From positions 44,840 to 108,839 of the forward strand of contig NZ_JAPSHY010000011.1 of NCBI RefSeq assembly GCF_031179285.1: 64,000 nucleotides of DNA. The letters run 5' to 3'. Below, one piece after another: positions 52,999 through 61,741 of the stretch. How positions within the stretch are numbered: the first letter of the stretch is position 1; every line of letters starts with the position of its first letter. The stretch is from Microbacterium sp. GTDB lineage: Bacteria > Actinomycetota > Actinomycetes > Actinomycetales > Microbacteriaceae. A model generated the notes under the pieces. It saw only the letters and a program-made list of their open reading frames with translations. It was not told the origin of the DNA and did not search any database. The translations under genes were made by a program, and so were the position numbers.

Positions 52999-53448
52999 TC
53001 AGGCCGGCCGCGGGCGGATCACCGGCCGACGGCTTCCCTTGGTGACGGGAGTCGGTGAGGTGGCGACGATCTCTTCGACGTCAGCCGGTTCTGCCGACAC
53101 GTCGAGGCGCAGCGCCTGCGTGAGGGACAGCCCATGGCGTGTGGTGAGGATGAGTCGGCCGTAGTCCGGATGGCCCTCGAGGTCGATCACGACACTCGGA
53201 CGGCGCCGGCGGATCAGCACGAAATCGGCCGGGCCGGCCGTCTTCCAGCTGCCGGCCGCGAGCACGCCCGGGATGTGCGTGCCGGGGTTCGGAACTCCGC
53301 GCAGCCAGGTCCACGCGTCGTCGGTGAGCTGAACCTTGGCGATGGTGTCGCGCGCGATACGGAGATTCTGTCTGTGGAACGCGACCGCACGCTCGATCGG
53401 CGAGAGGACGATCTCCAGTTGCGACCGGTCCAGCAGCAGCGTCACCAT
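52999..53448 (-). CDS. Conserved hypothetical protein
   Basis: 149-residue soluble protein of alternating strands, with RQNLRIARDTIAKVQLTDD in the first half and VIDLEGHPDYGRLILTTRHG in the second, and a basic Pro/Arg-rich tail. The pattern resembles PH-like or glyoxylate-type small actinobacterial proteins, but I recognise no named family. It converges on the ABC ATPase gene and is upstream of the heme operon terminator. No membrane segment or signal peptide. Confidence 0.7.
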   Translation of the reverse strand: MVTLLLDRSQLEIVLSPIERAVAFHRQNLRIARDTIAKVQLTDDAWTWLRGVPNPGTHIPGVLAAGSWKTAGPADFVLIRRRRPSVVIDLEGHPDYGRLILTTRHGLSLTQALRLDVSAEPADVEEIVATSPTPVTKGSRRPVIRPRPA

Positions 53449-53558
53449 GACACCAGTCTGCCAGCGCGGCCCCGACAGTTGTCCGGAACTTGTTCACAGG
53501 AAGGCAACGATCCCACTTCGGGTGTGAGATTCATCGGCCACGTCGTCCTCCCGGTCAC

Positions 53559-53573
53559 TCCCGCGGTGCGGGA
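53559..53573. terminator. Short hairpin after hemL
   Basis: A perfect TCCCGC-GGT-GCGGGA hairpin 17 bases beyond the hemL stop, at the end of the hemQ-C-D-B-L run on the minus strand. The stem is short but very GC-rich; it is a plausible terminator. Confidence 0.5.
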
Positions 53574-53590
53574 CCGCTCGGGCTACCGGA

Positions 53591-54910
53591 TCAGGTCGCA
53601 GTCGAGGCAGCGGCAGCGGCAGCGGGGAGCGCCGCCTCGATGCGCTGCAGCTCCTCCTCGCCGTGCGCGGCAGTGAGGAACCAGGCCTCGAAGACACTGG
53701 GCGGAAGAGCCACGCCCTGCTCACGCATCGAATGGAAGAACGGAGCGTAGCGGAACGAATCCTGGGCCTGAGCCTCGGCGTAGTCTCGCGGTGCGCTCGC
53801 GCGGAACGACGGGTTGAACAGGCTGCCGGCCGCGGCGACGGCGTGGGTCACCCCTTCGTCGGCGAGCGCCCGCGTCACCGCGGAAGCCACCCGCGCGGCC
53901 GCAGCGTCGACCCTGGCGTACACCTCTCCCGTCGCGAGGCGCAGCGTCGCGAGTCCTGCCGCGACCGACAGTGGGTTCCCCGACAGCGTGCCGGCCTGAT
54001 AGACCGGTCCGACGGGCGCGAGCAGATCCATGACATCAGCGCGTCCGCCGAGCGCGGCAAGCGGCATCCCCCCGCCGACGACCTTGCCGAAGGTGATGAT
54101 GTCGGGCATGTACTGCTCGCCACCCTCAGCCTGCAGACCCCAGTACCCCGCCGGATGCACGCGGAACCCCGTGAGCACCTCGTCGAGGATCATCAGGGCA
54201 CCGTGCGCATGCGCGGTCTCGGCGATGACTTTGTTGAAACCGGGAAGCGGAGCGACGACACCCATGTTCGCGGCGGCGGCCTCGACGATGACGGCTGCGA
54301 TGCGGTCACCGCGCTCGGCGAACACCGCCTCGAGCGCTGCCGGGTCGTTGTAGCCGATGACGAGCGTCTGCGCCGCGATCGCAGCGGGCACTCCGGCAGA
54401 GCCGGGCAGCGCGAGCGTCGCGATCCCCGAGCCGGCCTGGGCCAGCAGCCCGTCGGAGTGGCCGTGATAGTGGCCGGCGAACTTCACCAGCAGGTCCCGA
54501 CCCGTGGCGCCGCGCGCCAACCGGATCGCCGTCATCGTGGCCTCGGTGCCTGTCGACACTAAGCGAACGCGCTCGACAGGCCGAGCATCGCCGACCCGTA
54601 CCCGTGCGGCGATCACCTCCGCGAGTTCCACCTCGCCCTCGGTCGGCGCTCCGAAGGAGAGCCCGCGTGCCGCTGCTTCCTGCACGGCAGCGACGATCTC
54701 GGGGTGCGCATGGCCGAGAAGCGCCGGACCCCACGAAGCGACGAGATCGACGTACTCGGTGCCGGCGGCATCCGTCACCGTCGCCCCCTTCGCCGACGCG
54801 AGGAACCGTGGCGTCCCGCCGACCGAGCCGTATGCGCGCACCGGCGAGTTGACTCCGCCCGGGATCACCGCGCGCGCGGCGGAGAACAGGTCGTCGTTGC
54901 GGTCGTTCAT
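53591..54910 (-). CDS. hemL: Glutamate-1-semialdehyde 2,1-aminomutase
   Basis: 439-residue PLP enzyme that converts glutamate-1-semialdehyde to 5-aminolevulinate, step two of the C5 pathway. Motifs include [16 protein letters not shown] at the N-terminus, [26 protein letters not shown] and the PLP lysine in [12 protein letters not shown] (about residue 275). GGAGG lies before the ATG at 54910. It is the last gene of the hemQ-C-D-B-L run, 64 bp after hemB. Length and motifs are typical. Confidence 0.97.
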   Translation of the reverse strand: MNDRNDDLFSAARAVIPGGVNSPVRAYGSVGGTPRFLASAKGATVTDAAGTEYVDLVASWGPALLGHAHPEIVAAVQEAAARGLSFGAPTEGEVELAEVIAARVRVGDARPVERVRLVSTGTEATMTAIRLARGATGRDLLVKFAGHYHGHSDGLLAQAGSGIATLALPGSAGVPAAIAAQTLVIGYNDPAALEAVFAERGDRIAAVIVEAAAANMGVVAPLPGFNKVIAETAHAHGALMILDEVLTGFRVHPAGYWGLQAEGGEQYMPDIITFGKVVGGGMPLAALGGRADVMDLLAPVGPVYQAGTLSGNPLSVAAGLATLRLATGEVYARVDAAAARVASAVTRALADEGVTHAVAAAGSLFNPSFRASAPRDYAEAQAQDSFRYAPFFHSMREQGVALPPSVFEAWFLTAAHGEEELQRIEAALPAAAAAASTAT

Positions 54911-54974
54911 GGATGCTCCTCCATCAGTGCCTTCGGCGCGATGATCTCCAGCGCGGCTGCTGACCGCGCGGTGG

Positions 54975-55955
54975 TCAATCGCGAAGCCAGCGCGCGGCCT
55001 CGGTCGCCCAGTACGTCAGCACCGCGTCGGCACCCGCGCGCCGGATCGACAGCAGCGACTCCTGCACCGCCGCACGGCGGTCGATCCAGCCGTTCGCCGC
55101 AGCCGCCTCCACCATCGCGTACTCGCCGGACACCTGGTACGCCCACACCGGGACGCTGACGGTGTCGCGCACCTCACGCAGCACGTCCAGGAACGCCATC
55201 GCCGGCTTCACCATCACGATGTCGGCGCCTTCCGCCTCGTCGACGACGGCCTCACGGATGCCCTCACGCCGGTTGCCGGGGTCGAGCTGGTACGTTCGGC
55301 GGTCACCCGTGAGCTGCGAATCGACTGCCTCGCGGAAGGGTCCGTAGAAGGCGCTGGCGTACTTCGCGGCGTACGCCAGCAGCAGGGTCTGCGTGAAGCC
55401 CTCGGCGTCGAGCGCTGCCCGGACCGCCGCCACCTGGCCGTCCATCATCCCGGAGAGCCCGAGCAGGTGCGAACCGGCGCGCGCCTGCGCGAGCGCCATC
55501 GACACGTATCGCTCCAGCGTGGCGTCGTTGTCGACCGAGCCGTCAGCACCGAGGACTCCGCAGTGGCCGTGGTCGGTGAACTCGTCCAGGCACAGGTCGG
55601 TCTGCACGACCAGTGCGTCGCCGGCCTCGGCCGCGACCACCGAGGTGGCGATGTTCAGGATGCCGGCGGGGTCATCCGCTCCCGAGCCGGTGGCATCGCG
55701 AACGGCCGGCACGCCGAAGAGCATCACGCCTCCGACGCCGGCCTCCGCCGCCTCCGCCACCGCACTGGGCAGCGAGTCCAGTGAGTGCTGGACGACGCCC
55801 GGCATCGAGCTGATCGGAAGCGGTTCGGTCAGCCCTTCGCGCACGAACAGCGGCAGCACGAGCTGCTGGGGAAGAATCGTCGTCTCGCGGACCATGCCGC
55901 GAACCGCCGGCGACTGGCGAAGGCGGCGCATCCGCACGTCGGGGAATCCGCTCAC
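54975..55955 (-). CDS. hemB: Porphobilinogen synthase (5-aminolevulinate dehydratase)
   Basis: 326-residue TIM-barrel enzyme joining two 5-aminolevulinate molecules. The Schiff-base lysines are in [13 protein letters not shown] and [10 protein letters not shown]. The active-site metal motif reads [13 protein letters not shown], so two of the three cysteines of zinc enzymes are present and the middle one is Asp. YQVSGEYAM is also typical. The GTG at 55955 overlaps the hemD stop (GTGA). It is co-transcribed with hemC and hemD. Confidence 0.96.
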   Translation of the reverse strand: MSGFPDVRMRRLRQSPAVRGMVRETTILPQQLVLPLFVREGLTEPLPISSMPGVVQHSLDSLPSAVAEAAEAGVGGVMLFGVPAVRDATGSGADDPAGILNIATSVVAAEAGDALVVQTDLCLDEFTDHGHCGVLGADGSVDNDATLERYVSMALAQARAGSHLLGLSGMMDGQVAAVRAALDAEGFTQTLLLAYAAKYASAFYGPFREAVDSQLTGDRRTYQLDPGNRREGIREAVVDEAEGADIVMVKPAMAFLDVLREVRDTVSVPVWAYQVSGEYAMVEAAAANGWIDRRAAVQESLLSIRRAGADAVLTYWATEAARWLRD

Positions 55956-56749
55956 GGCGCGAACTCGTCGGCTGCGTGCGGAAGGGTGAACTGTGAGACC
56001 GCGTCGATGAGTGCATCCACGGTCTGCCGGTCGGCGACGACCGAGATGGGCAGCCCCGCCTTGCGGGCGTCGCTCGCGGTGCGCGGGCCGATCGCCGCGA
56101 GCAGTGTCGTGTCCGGGATGTCGGGGAACTGCTCCCGCACCTGTTCGGCGACCGATCCGCTGGTGATGAGGATGGCGTTGATGCGACCGTTCTCGACATC
56201 GCGCTTGATGCGCTCGGTGACAGGGACCCCGACGGTCCGGTAGGCGACGACGCTCTGGACGTCGTGGCCGGCGGCGATCAGCGACTCCGTCAGCACCGGC
56301 TTCGCGATCTCGCTGCGAAGCGTCAGGATCCGGCGGGGCTCTGCCTCGAGGGCGATGAGCTGCTCTGCCATCCCCTCGGCCGAGTTGTCCTTCTCGGGCA
56401 TCAGGTCGACCTCGTAGCCGACGGCCTGGAGGGCCGCGGCCGTCGTCTCCCCCACTGCGGCGACACGGGTCGTCTTCGGCACCACCGCGCGGTGCGCGAA
56501 GAGCACGTCGACCGTGGTCGCGCTGGTGATCGTGAGCCAGTCGAACGCTCCGGCGGCGAGCTGCTCGAGCGCGTGATCGAGGGCGGCCTGATCCGTCGTC
56601 GGCGCGAAGTTGATCAGCGGTGCAACGACCGGAGTCGCACCCTGGGCTCGAAGACTGGCGGCGACGCCGTCGCCCCACGGCCCGCCGCGGGGCACGAGTA
56701 CGCGCCAGCCGTCCAGCGGTCGATCTTGCTTCGAATCGGGTGTGGTCAT
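55952..56749 (-). CDS. hemD: Uroporphyrinogen-III synthase
   Basis: 265 residues with the bilobed alpha/beta pattern of HemD: WRVLVPRGGPWGDGVAASL at the N-terminus, LTITSATTVDVLF in the middle, AILITSGSVAEQVREQF and the late AIGPRTASDARKAGL. Sequence is poorly conserved in this family, so order and location (between hemC and hemB) contribute to the call. It closes hydroxymethylbilane to uroporphyrinogen III. The ATG overlaps the hemC stop by 4 bases. Confidence 0.93.
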   Translation of the reverse strand: MTTPDSKQDRPLDGWRVLVPRGGPWGDGVAASLRAQGATPVVAPLINFAPTTDQAALDHALEQLAAGAFDWLTITSATTVDVLFAHRAVVPKTTRVAAVGETTAAALQAVGYEVDLMPEKDNSAEGMAEQLIALEAEPRRILTLRSEIAKPVLTESLIAAGHDVQSVVAYRTVGVPVTERIKRDVENGRINAILITSGSVAEQVREQFPDIPDTTLLAAIGPRTASDARKAGLPISVVADRQTVDALIDAVSQFTLPHAADEFAP

Positions 56750-57756
56750 GAAGAAGGCTCTCGGGAGACGAGGCCGGCCGCCCCTTGTTCGAGCAGCCGA
56801 CGGGCAACAGTCAACCCGAACAGGCGAGCTGCCTGCATCGGGTCTGCACCATCGGCAGCATCCGCTCCATTGCCACTGCCGTTCCGACGAATATACTCCC
56901 CGTTCAGGTCGTCCGTGACGTCGAGCCCGATCCTGCGCCCTCCATCCGGTGAATACACCACCGTCCTGACGCGGACGGAAGCGCCGTCGACCACGGCATG
57001 CGCGGCCATCGGAGCCTCGCATCCGGCATCCAGCCCTTCGAGGATCGCGCGCTCGACGGTGATCGCCAGCCGGGTCTGCTCGTCATCAAGCGCGGCGAGC
57101 GCGGCCAGCAGCTCGGACGGAGCGTTCGTCGTGGTCTCCACGGCGAGCGAGCCCTGGCCGGGCGCGGTCGGCCATTCGGCGAGACCGAGCTCTTCCCGCC
57201 GCAGAGTCGTGTCCGACCCGAGGCGCGACAGCCCGGCGGCCGCGAGGATGACGGCATCCAGTTCGCCGTCCGCGACCCTGGCGAGGCGTGAGTCGACATT
57301 CCCGCGGATGTCGACGACAGCGGCGTGCGGGGCTCTGCGGTTCACCTGGGCGATGCGCCGTGGTGATCCGGTGCCCACGGTGCTGCCGCGCCGCAGATCG
57401 TGCAGCGGCGTGCCGTCACGGGTGAGCACCACGTCACGGGCATCCTCCCTGACAGGCGTCGCCGCGATCATCAGTCCGTCCGGTATCGCCGTCGGCAGGT
57501 CCTTGAGAGAGTGCACGAGGATGTCGCATTCGCCGGCGACGAGGGCTTCGCGCAATCGGGTCGCGAAGATTCCCTGCCCGCCGATCTCGGAGAGCGAGGC
57601 ACGATTCGTGTCGCCCTCAGAGACGATCGGGACGAGTTCGACCGGGTGGCCCGCGACCTTCTCGAGTGCCGCGGCGACGTGGCCGGACTGCGCCTGCGCG
57701 AGCGCGCTGCGACGCGTACCGAGGCGGATGGGTCGCTCTCCTGTGAAGGTGTCCAT
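56746..57756 (-). CDS. hemC: Hydroxymethylbilane synthase (porphobilinogen deaminase)
   Basis: 336 residues. IRLGTRRSALAQAQ is present at the N-terminus, catalytic Asp86 in VHSLKDLP, GSPRRIAQV, and Cys246 in LDAGCEAPM, which carries the dipyrromethane cofactor. It polymerises four porphobilinogens. The ATG at 57756 is directly preceded by an in-frame GTG at 57759; either may be used. It starts 5 bases after the hemQ stop. Normal length with a slightly extended acidic C-terminal region (NGSGNGADAADGAD). Confidence 0.96.
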   Translation of the reverse strand: MDTFTGERPIRLGTRRSALAQAQSGHVAAALEKVAGHPVELVPIVSEGDTNRASLSEIGGQGIFATRLREALVAGECDILVHSLKDLPTAIPDGLMIAATPVREDARDVVLTRDGTPLHDLRRGSTVGTGSPRRIAQVNRRAPHAAVVDIRGNVDSRLARVADGELDAVILAAAGLSRLGSDTTLRREELGLAEWPTAPGQGSLAVETTTNAPSELLAALAALDDEQTRLAITVERAILEGLDAGCEAPMAAHAVVDGASVRVRTVVYSPDGGRRIGLDVTDDLNGEYIRRNGSGNGADAADGADPMQAARLFGLTVARRLLEQGAAGLVSREPSS

Positions 57757-57761
57757 CACGT

Positions 57762-58439
57762 CTACTGGAGCACGTCCGCGATCTCGTCGAAGCGAAGGCG
57801 GCGGCCGGTGTAGAACGGCACCTCTTCCTTCACGAAGAGCCGGGCATCGGTGTAGCGCAGGTCGCGCATCAGATCGACGAGCTCGGTGACGTCATCGGCC
57901 TCCAGCGGGAGGAGCCATTCATAGTCGCCGAGGGCGAACGCCGCGACGGTGTTGGCGATGACGCCGGTGAAGGCGGCGCCCTTGCGACCGTGGTCGGCGA
58001 GCATCTTCCGGCGGTCCTCCTCCGGAGCGAGGTACCACTCGGGCGTGCGCACGAACGGATAGAGGCAGAGCCACTGCTTCGGCTCGACTCCGCGGAGGAA
58101 CCCGGGAACGTGCGCCCTGTTGAACTCCGCATCGCGGTGCACGCCCATGACGTTCCACACCGGCAGCAGGGACCGCAGCAGTTCCGTGCGGCGCAGACGG
58201 CGAAGCGCCTGCTGGAGCTCCTCGGCGGTATCGCCGTGCAGCCAGACCATCAGGTCGGCGTCGGCCTTCAGCCCGGAAACGTCGTAGAAGCCGCGGACGG
58301 TGACGCCCGAATCCTCGATGTGGGAGACGATCGTCTCGAGCTCGGTCGCGTCAGTCTCGGTGACCGGGGTGTCCGGGTGGCGTCGCCACACGGCCCAGAG
58401 TGCGAAGCCGGACGGGTTCTCTTGACGCTCTTCGGACAT
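57762..58439 (-). CDS. hemQ: Coproheme decarboxylase (heme synthase HemQ/ChdC)
   Basis: 225-residue chlorite-dismutase-fold enzyme that decarboxylates coproheme to heme b in the coproporphyrin-dependent pathway. LYPFVRTPEWY contains the likely catalytic Tyr127, and LADHGRKG the proximal heme ligand His150; their spacing matches actinobacterial enzymes. PFYTGRRL is near the C-terminus. It is the first gene of the run hemQ, hemC, hemD, hemB, hemL. A DUF3618-type gene lies 89 bp upstream. Confidence 0.95.
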   Translation of the reverse strand: MSEERQENPSGFALWAVWRRHPDTPVTETDATELETIVSHIEDSGVTVRGFYDVSGLKADADLMVWLHGDTAEELQQALRRLRRTELLRSLLPVWNVMGVHRDAEFNRAHVPGFLRGVEPKQWLCLYPFVRTPEWYLAPEEDRRKMLADHGRKGAAFTGVIANTVAAFALGDYEWLLPLEADDVTELVDLMRDLRYTDARLFVKEEVPFYTGRRLRFDEIADVLQ

Positions 58440-58528
58440 GCTTCCAGTCTGCCTTCTTTACGAGAGGCCGGCGAACGACTGCCGTGGCCGGCGCGCAGCG
58501 GGCTGCCGCGAGGCCGGAATCGCGTCGG

Positions 58529-58801
58529 TCAGCGCGCCACGGCCCGGGCGATCGCCCAGACGGCCGCGCCGATGAGGGCGGCGATGCCCGTGGCTGCGGC
58601 GATGGCGCCCGCCGGGTTCCGGTCGGCGAACCGACGTGCCTTCGCTGCGCCACGCTGAGACGCCTGCTCGATGCGCCGAGGCAGGTTGCCCTTGACCTCG
58701 ATGGCTGCCAGAGCTGCCTTGAGCTCGGCACGCGCCGAAGCGACAGGGTCGACGATTCCGGCAGGGACGACAGTGCGGGGGAGGTTGTCAGAGTCGGTCA
58801 T
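58529..58801 (-). CDS. Small membrane protein, DUF3618-like
   Basis: 90 residues: a soluble N-terminal helix region with SARAELKAALAAIEVKGNLPRRIEQA, which resembles the DUF3618 pattern, and one C-terminal membrane segment (IAAATGIAALIGAAVWAI). It overlaps the end of the holin-like gene by 14 bases, so it is translationally linked. The trio YtxH-like, holin-like and DUF3618 is commonly seen together in actinobacteria and may shape the envelope. Function unknown. Confidence 0.75.
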   Translation of the reverse strand: MTDSDNLPRTVVPAGIVDPVASARAELKAALAAIEVKGNLPRRIEQASQRGAAKARRFADRNPAGAIAAATGIAALIGAAVWAIARAVAR

Positions 58802-59195
58802 CGCCAGCGTCCTTCACGAGTCGGATGTCTTCTGCCACGGCCTGCGCCGGGTTCCGCCGAGCGAGCACCTTGCGGAATTTCAGGATGCCGAACACCGCGA
58901 ACAGGAGCACCGCGAGGAGGAGGATGCCGAGCACCGCGAGTGCGGAGAGCCACACCGGCCACCATGACGACAGGCCCGCGATCGCGAAGACGAGGATCAC
59001 GGGGACCGCCCAGAACAGGAAGAACAGGGCGATCAGGAACCAGACGGAGCCGATGCCGGCATCCTTCGCGGTGCGCGATACCCACTTCTTCGCGGCATCG
59101 ACCTCCGCCTTGACGAGGTTGGTGACGAGCTCAGGCAGATCGCCGAGCAGCGTCAGGAGACTGTCGTCAGCCCTGTCGCGTTTTCCCCACTGCAT
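58788..59195 (-). CDS. Phage holin-family (DUF1469-type) membrane protein
   Basis: 135 residues: an amphipathic N-terminal helix (LLTLLGDLPELVTNLVKAEVDAAKKWV), two closely spaced membrane segments (about 58-80 and 84-106) and a charged tail. This is the pattern of the Phage_holin_3_6/DUF1469 group, which is chromosomal in actinobacteria and not evidence of a prophage. The ATG at 59195 lies just after the YtxH-like stop; longer frames cross that gene. Role unknown. Confidence 0.8.
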   Translation of the reverse strand: MQWGKRDRADDSLLTLLGDLPELVTNLVKAEVDAAKKWVSRTAKDAGIGSVWFLIALFFLFWAVPVILVFAIAGLSSWWPVWLSALAVLGILLLAVLLFAVFGILKFRKVLARRNPAQAVAEDIRLVKDAGDDRL

Positions 59196-59196
59196 C

Positions 59197-59643
59197 TCAG
59201 CTGCCGCTCTTCGCGGACCCTGAGCCTGTCGAGGAGTTGTTCTGGGTCGCGGAGGTCGACGAGGAACCCGATGACGTGTTCGACGAGGAGTTCTTCGCGT
59301 CGGACTTCTTCTTGCCCTCGTCGGCGATGTCCTCGACGGCGTCGCCGACGTCAGCTGCCGCCTTCTTGCCGCTGGCGAGGGCCGAGTCGACCTTCTGGCC
59401 GGGAGTGCCGGAGCCACTCACCGACTGCACGACCTTGACCGCGCCGTTCCAGAGCGCGCCGGGAACGGCGCCGGCCTGCGACTTCGCGAAGTCCTTGACC
59501 TTGTCGACCTGGTCCTGCACTTCGTCGCGCTCCCAGACCTTGAGCCACTGCGACCTGATCTGCTCGAAGCGCTCGCGTCCGGCACGGGTGCCGAGGACGT
59601 AGCCTGCGCCGAGTCCGACGATGAGCCCGATCTTTCCCTTCAT
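59197..59643 (-). CDS. YtxH-domain protein with Ser/Thr-rich tail
   Basis: 148 residues. The N-terminal membrane segment with glycine pattern KIGLIVGLGAGYVLGTRAGRERFEQI is the YtxH signature. A helical part with KVKDFAKSQAGAV follows, then a low-complexity Ser/Asn/Thr/Gly C-terminus of about 35 residues. Start codon ATG at 59643. First of the three-gene envelope group lying between hemY and hemQ. YtxH proteins are general-stress-associated in Bacillus; the role here is unknown. Confidence 0.8.
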   Translation of the reverse strand: MKGKIGLIVGLGAGYVLGTRAGRERFEQIRSQWLKVWERDEVQDQVDKVKDFAKSQAGAVPGALWNGAVKVVQSVSGSGTPGQKVDSALASGKKAAADVGDAVEDIADEGKKKSDAKNSSSNTSSGSSSTSATQNNSSTGSGSAKSGS

Positions 59644-59769
59644 GGGGATCTCCTCACGTATTGTTCCGGTCGAGCCGCGGGCGAAGAACCCGTCGGCCAG
59701 GTACCCAGCGTAGCCCTGTATGCCGAAATCGGCATTGATTACCCCGAGGGGTTGACAGGCGCGCGAAGA

Positions 59770-61311
59770 CTACTCCCAGATCAGCGTCCGCCGCAGCCGG
59801 TCGGCCTCGTCTCTGGCGTCAGGAATGACCTGCGCGAGGCCCGTCCCGGACAGCCACGCCCCGACGGCGGCGAGCCCGGCGACCGCCTGCACCGCGGCGC
59901 GCGCCGAGGTCCTCCGCTCGCCCGCTCCGATGATCGACGCGGGCTGCGACTGCACGTAGCGGGAGCGGTGCGACGCGAGCAGAGCCGAACCCGGAAGAGG
60001 CACCCCGAGCAGAGCGGATGCCTCCGCCAGCGCCAGTTGCGCTGCGGCTTCGTCATCGAGTGCGGCGGTGGCGGGAGCTTCGCCCTGCGCGCCGAAGGAG
60101 ACCCGCACCAGGTGACGGTCTCCCGCGGCTTCACGCAGCCACCGCCACTTCGCCGTGGAATGCGTGAGCGCCTTGGCGGTGTGGGACCCGGGCACGGTGA
60201 GGACTCCGGTGCCACGCGGTGCGGTGTCGAGTACGCGGGCGTCGAGCAACAGCGTGACGATCTCGATCTCGGGAGCGTCCGCTTCGGCCGCCGATTCCCG
60301 AAGCTTCGGAACCGCCGCGTCGAGCAGCCGCCGCGCCGCGGCCTCGTCCGTCGCGACGATGAGAGCGTCGGCGACCAGCTCATCGACCGGCGGCGTGGCG
60401 TCAGGGGGCGCCGGGTCGTTCGCCTCCGGGTCCGCGCCGGGCACGGCATCCCGTGCCGTCTCCGTCTCAAGCCGCCATGATCCACCGGTGTCCGACACGG
60501 AAAGCGCGCGCGTGCGCGTGCGCACCACCGCCCCGAGACGGACCAGGTCGGCCTCGAGCGCGTCGACGAGCACGGTCATGCCGCCGACGATGCCCTCGAC
60601 GGCCGCACCCGGAGCCTTCGCGGCAGTGCCGGGATTCTGCGACGCACGGGCCGCGCTTTCGTCACGCAGCGCCTGCACCGCCCCGGTCAGAGATCCGACC
60701 CGCGTGAGGGCGGCGTTGAGACCGGGAGCGGCGATGTCGACGTCGACGTCTTCGGGCGATGCCGAGTAGACGCCTGTGGTCACCGGTGCGACGAGGCGGT
60801 CTCGCACCTTCCTTCCCATCCGCGATGCGACAAGGCGGCCGAGGCTGTGCTGGTGGCCGATGGTGAGAGGCGGGCGGACGCGGTCGAGGTAGGCGCGCCA
60901 TGCACCGGACCACCCGATGACGCGGCGAACGTCTTCCTGAAACGGGTTGGCGGGGATTCCGAGGATGCCGCCGACAGGAAGGGGGGCCGCCCCCACCCCG
61001 GGGATGCCGGCAAGCCAGGCGCCACCGGCGGCGGGTGCCTCGACGCGGTCCGAGAGTCCGAGCTCGTCGAGGAGTGCGCGCACGTGCCCTCCCCTCGTCG
61101 CGAAACTCTCCGCGCCGGCATCCACTCTCACGCCATCGAGCTCGGCTGCTCTGATGGATCCCCCCAGCGCGTCCGATCCTTCGAGGAGGGTGACCTGCAT
61201 GCCGACCTTCGCGCACTCCCGTGCCGCGATGAGCCCGCCGATCCCTCCGCCGATGACGACGACGTGGGTGGCGGCCGCACGAGCGGCGAGTTCGGCGTGC
61301 TCTGCGGTCAT
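59770..61311 (-). CDS. hemY: Protoporphyrinogen/coproporphyrinogen oxidase (HemY/CgoX)
   Basis: 513-residue FAD enzyme. The dinucleotide-binding motif VVVIGGGIGGLIAARE near residue 18 is followed by VTLLEGSDALGGSIR, typical of protoporphyrinogen oxidases, and the C-terminal GVPLPGSALLASHRSRYVQSQPA is in the usual place for the flavin-contact region. In organisms with HemQ this enzyme oxidises coproporphyrinogen III to coproporphyrin III. It starts 25 bp after the ArsR stop and may be on the same transcript. Ser/Gly/Asp-rich insertions near residues 290-310 lengthen it slightly. Confidence 0.93.
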   Translation of the reverse strand: MTAEHAELAARAAATHVVVIGGGIGGLIAARECAKVGMQVTLLEGSDALGGSIRAAELDGVRVDAGAESFATRGGHVRALLDELGLSDRVEAPAAGGAWLAGIPGVGAAPLPVGGILGIPANPFQEDVRRVIGWSGAWRAYLDRVRPPLTIGHQHSLGRLVASRMGRKVRDRLVAPVTTGVYSASPEDVDVDIAAPGLNAALTRVGSLTGAVQALRDESAARASQNPGTAAKAPGAAVEGIVGGMTVLVDALEADLVRLGAVVRTRTRALSVSDTGGSWRLETETARDAVPGADPEANDPAPPDATPPVDELVADALIVATDEAAARRLLDAAVPKLRESAAEADAPEIEIVTLLLDARVLDTAPRGTGVLTVPGSHTAKALTHSTAKWRWLREAAGDRHLVRVSFGAQGEAPATAALDDEAAAQLALAEASALLGVPLPGSALLASHRSRYVQSQPASIIGAGERRTSARAAVQAVAGLAAVGAWLSGTGLAQVIPDARDEADRLRRTLIWE

Positions 61312-61336
61312 ACCGTCGATTCTTCCACCGGCGAGG

Positions 61337-61675
61337 TCAGGCCTCGACCGACGGGGCGTCCTCCCGAGCAGAACCGCGTTTGCGGACTTCGCGGAGGATG
61401 ATCTGCTCGGGGCAGACCGTGGAGAGGAAGTCCCCCACCGACAGCGCGAGGCGGTCCCCCACCAGGGAATACAGAATGCGGTTGGCGTCGCGTCGCTCGG
61501 TGACGAGCCCGGCGTGCCGCAGCACGCTCAGGTGCCGGGAGATTGTGGGCCCCGTCGCCTGGAATCGCGAGGCGATCTCTCCGGCCGCGAGTTCGCCGTC
61601 TTTCAGATCCTGCAGGATCTGCCGTCTGGTCGGGTGAGCCAGCGCGGTGAAGACGTCGGTTGCACTGTCTGCCAT
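61337..61675 (-). CDS. ArsR-family transcriptional regulator
   Basis: 112-residue winged-helix protein: ALAHPTRRQILQDLKDGELAAGEIASRF, recognition helix TGPTISRHLSVLRHAGLV, wing ERRDANRILYSL. There is only one Cys (STVCPEQ) and no classical ArsR/SmtB metal-site cluster, so it is probably of the non-metal SdpR-like type. It has palindromes in its upstream region and lies 25 bp before hemY on the same strand. It is divergent from the NAD(P)-binding protein, which it may also control. Confidence 0.9.
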   Translation of the reverse strand: MADSATDVFTALAHPTRRQILQDLKDGELAAGEIASRFQATGPTISRHLSVLRHAGLVTERRDANRILYSLVGDRLALSVGDFLSTVCPEQIILREVRKRGSAREDAPSVEA

Positions 61676-61685
61676 GGTTGCAATA

Positions 61686-61723
61686 TAGCATTCTTGCTAG
61701 ATAGTGTTTAGCTGCAGCGCTAA
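61686..61723. promoter_or_regulatory. Candidate ArsR operators: two palindromes
   Basis: TAGCA-TTCT-TGCTA (61686-61699) and TTAGC-TGCAGC-GCTAA (61708-61723) are perfect inverted repeats in the 66-bp divergent space between the ArsR gene and the NAD(P)-binding protein. Their cores share TAGC/GCTA. ArsR-family proteins typically bind such imperfect dyads at their own promoter. Confidence 0.6.
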
Positions 61724-61741
61724 GAAGCGAAGGAGCGGAAC

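Noticed and set aside
55956..56807. Upstream extension of the hemB frame
   Set aside because: Arg/Gly-rich shadow of hemD. The GTGA overlap at 55952-55955 gives a normal HemB N-terminus.
58788..59195. Prophage remnant suggested by a holin-like protein
   Set aside because: DUF1469-type proteins are common chromosomal genes in actinobacteria and no other phage gene is nearby.
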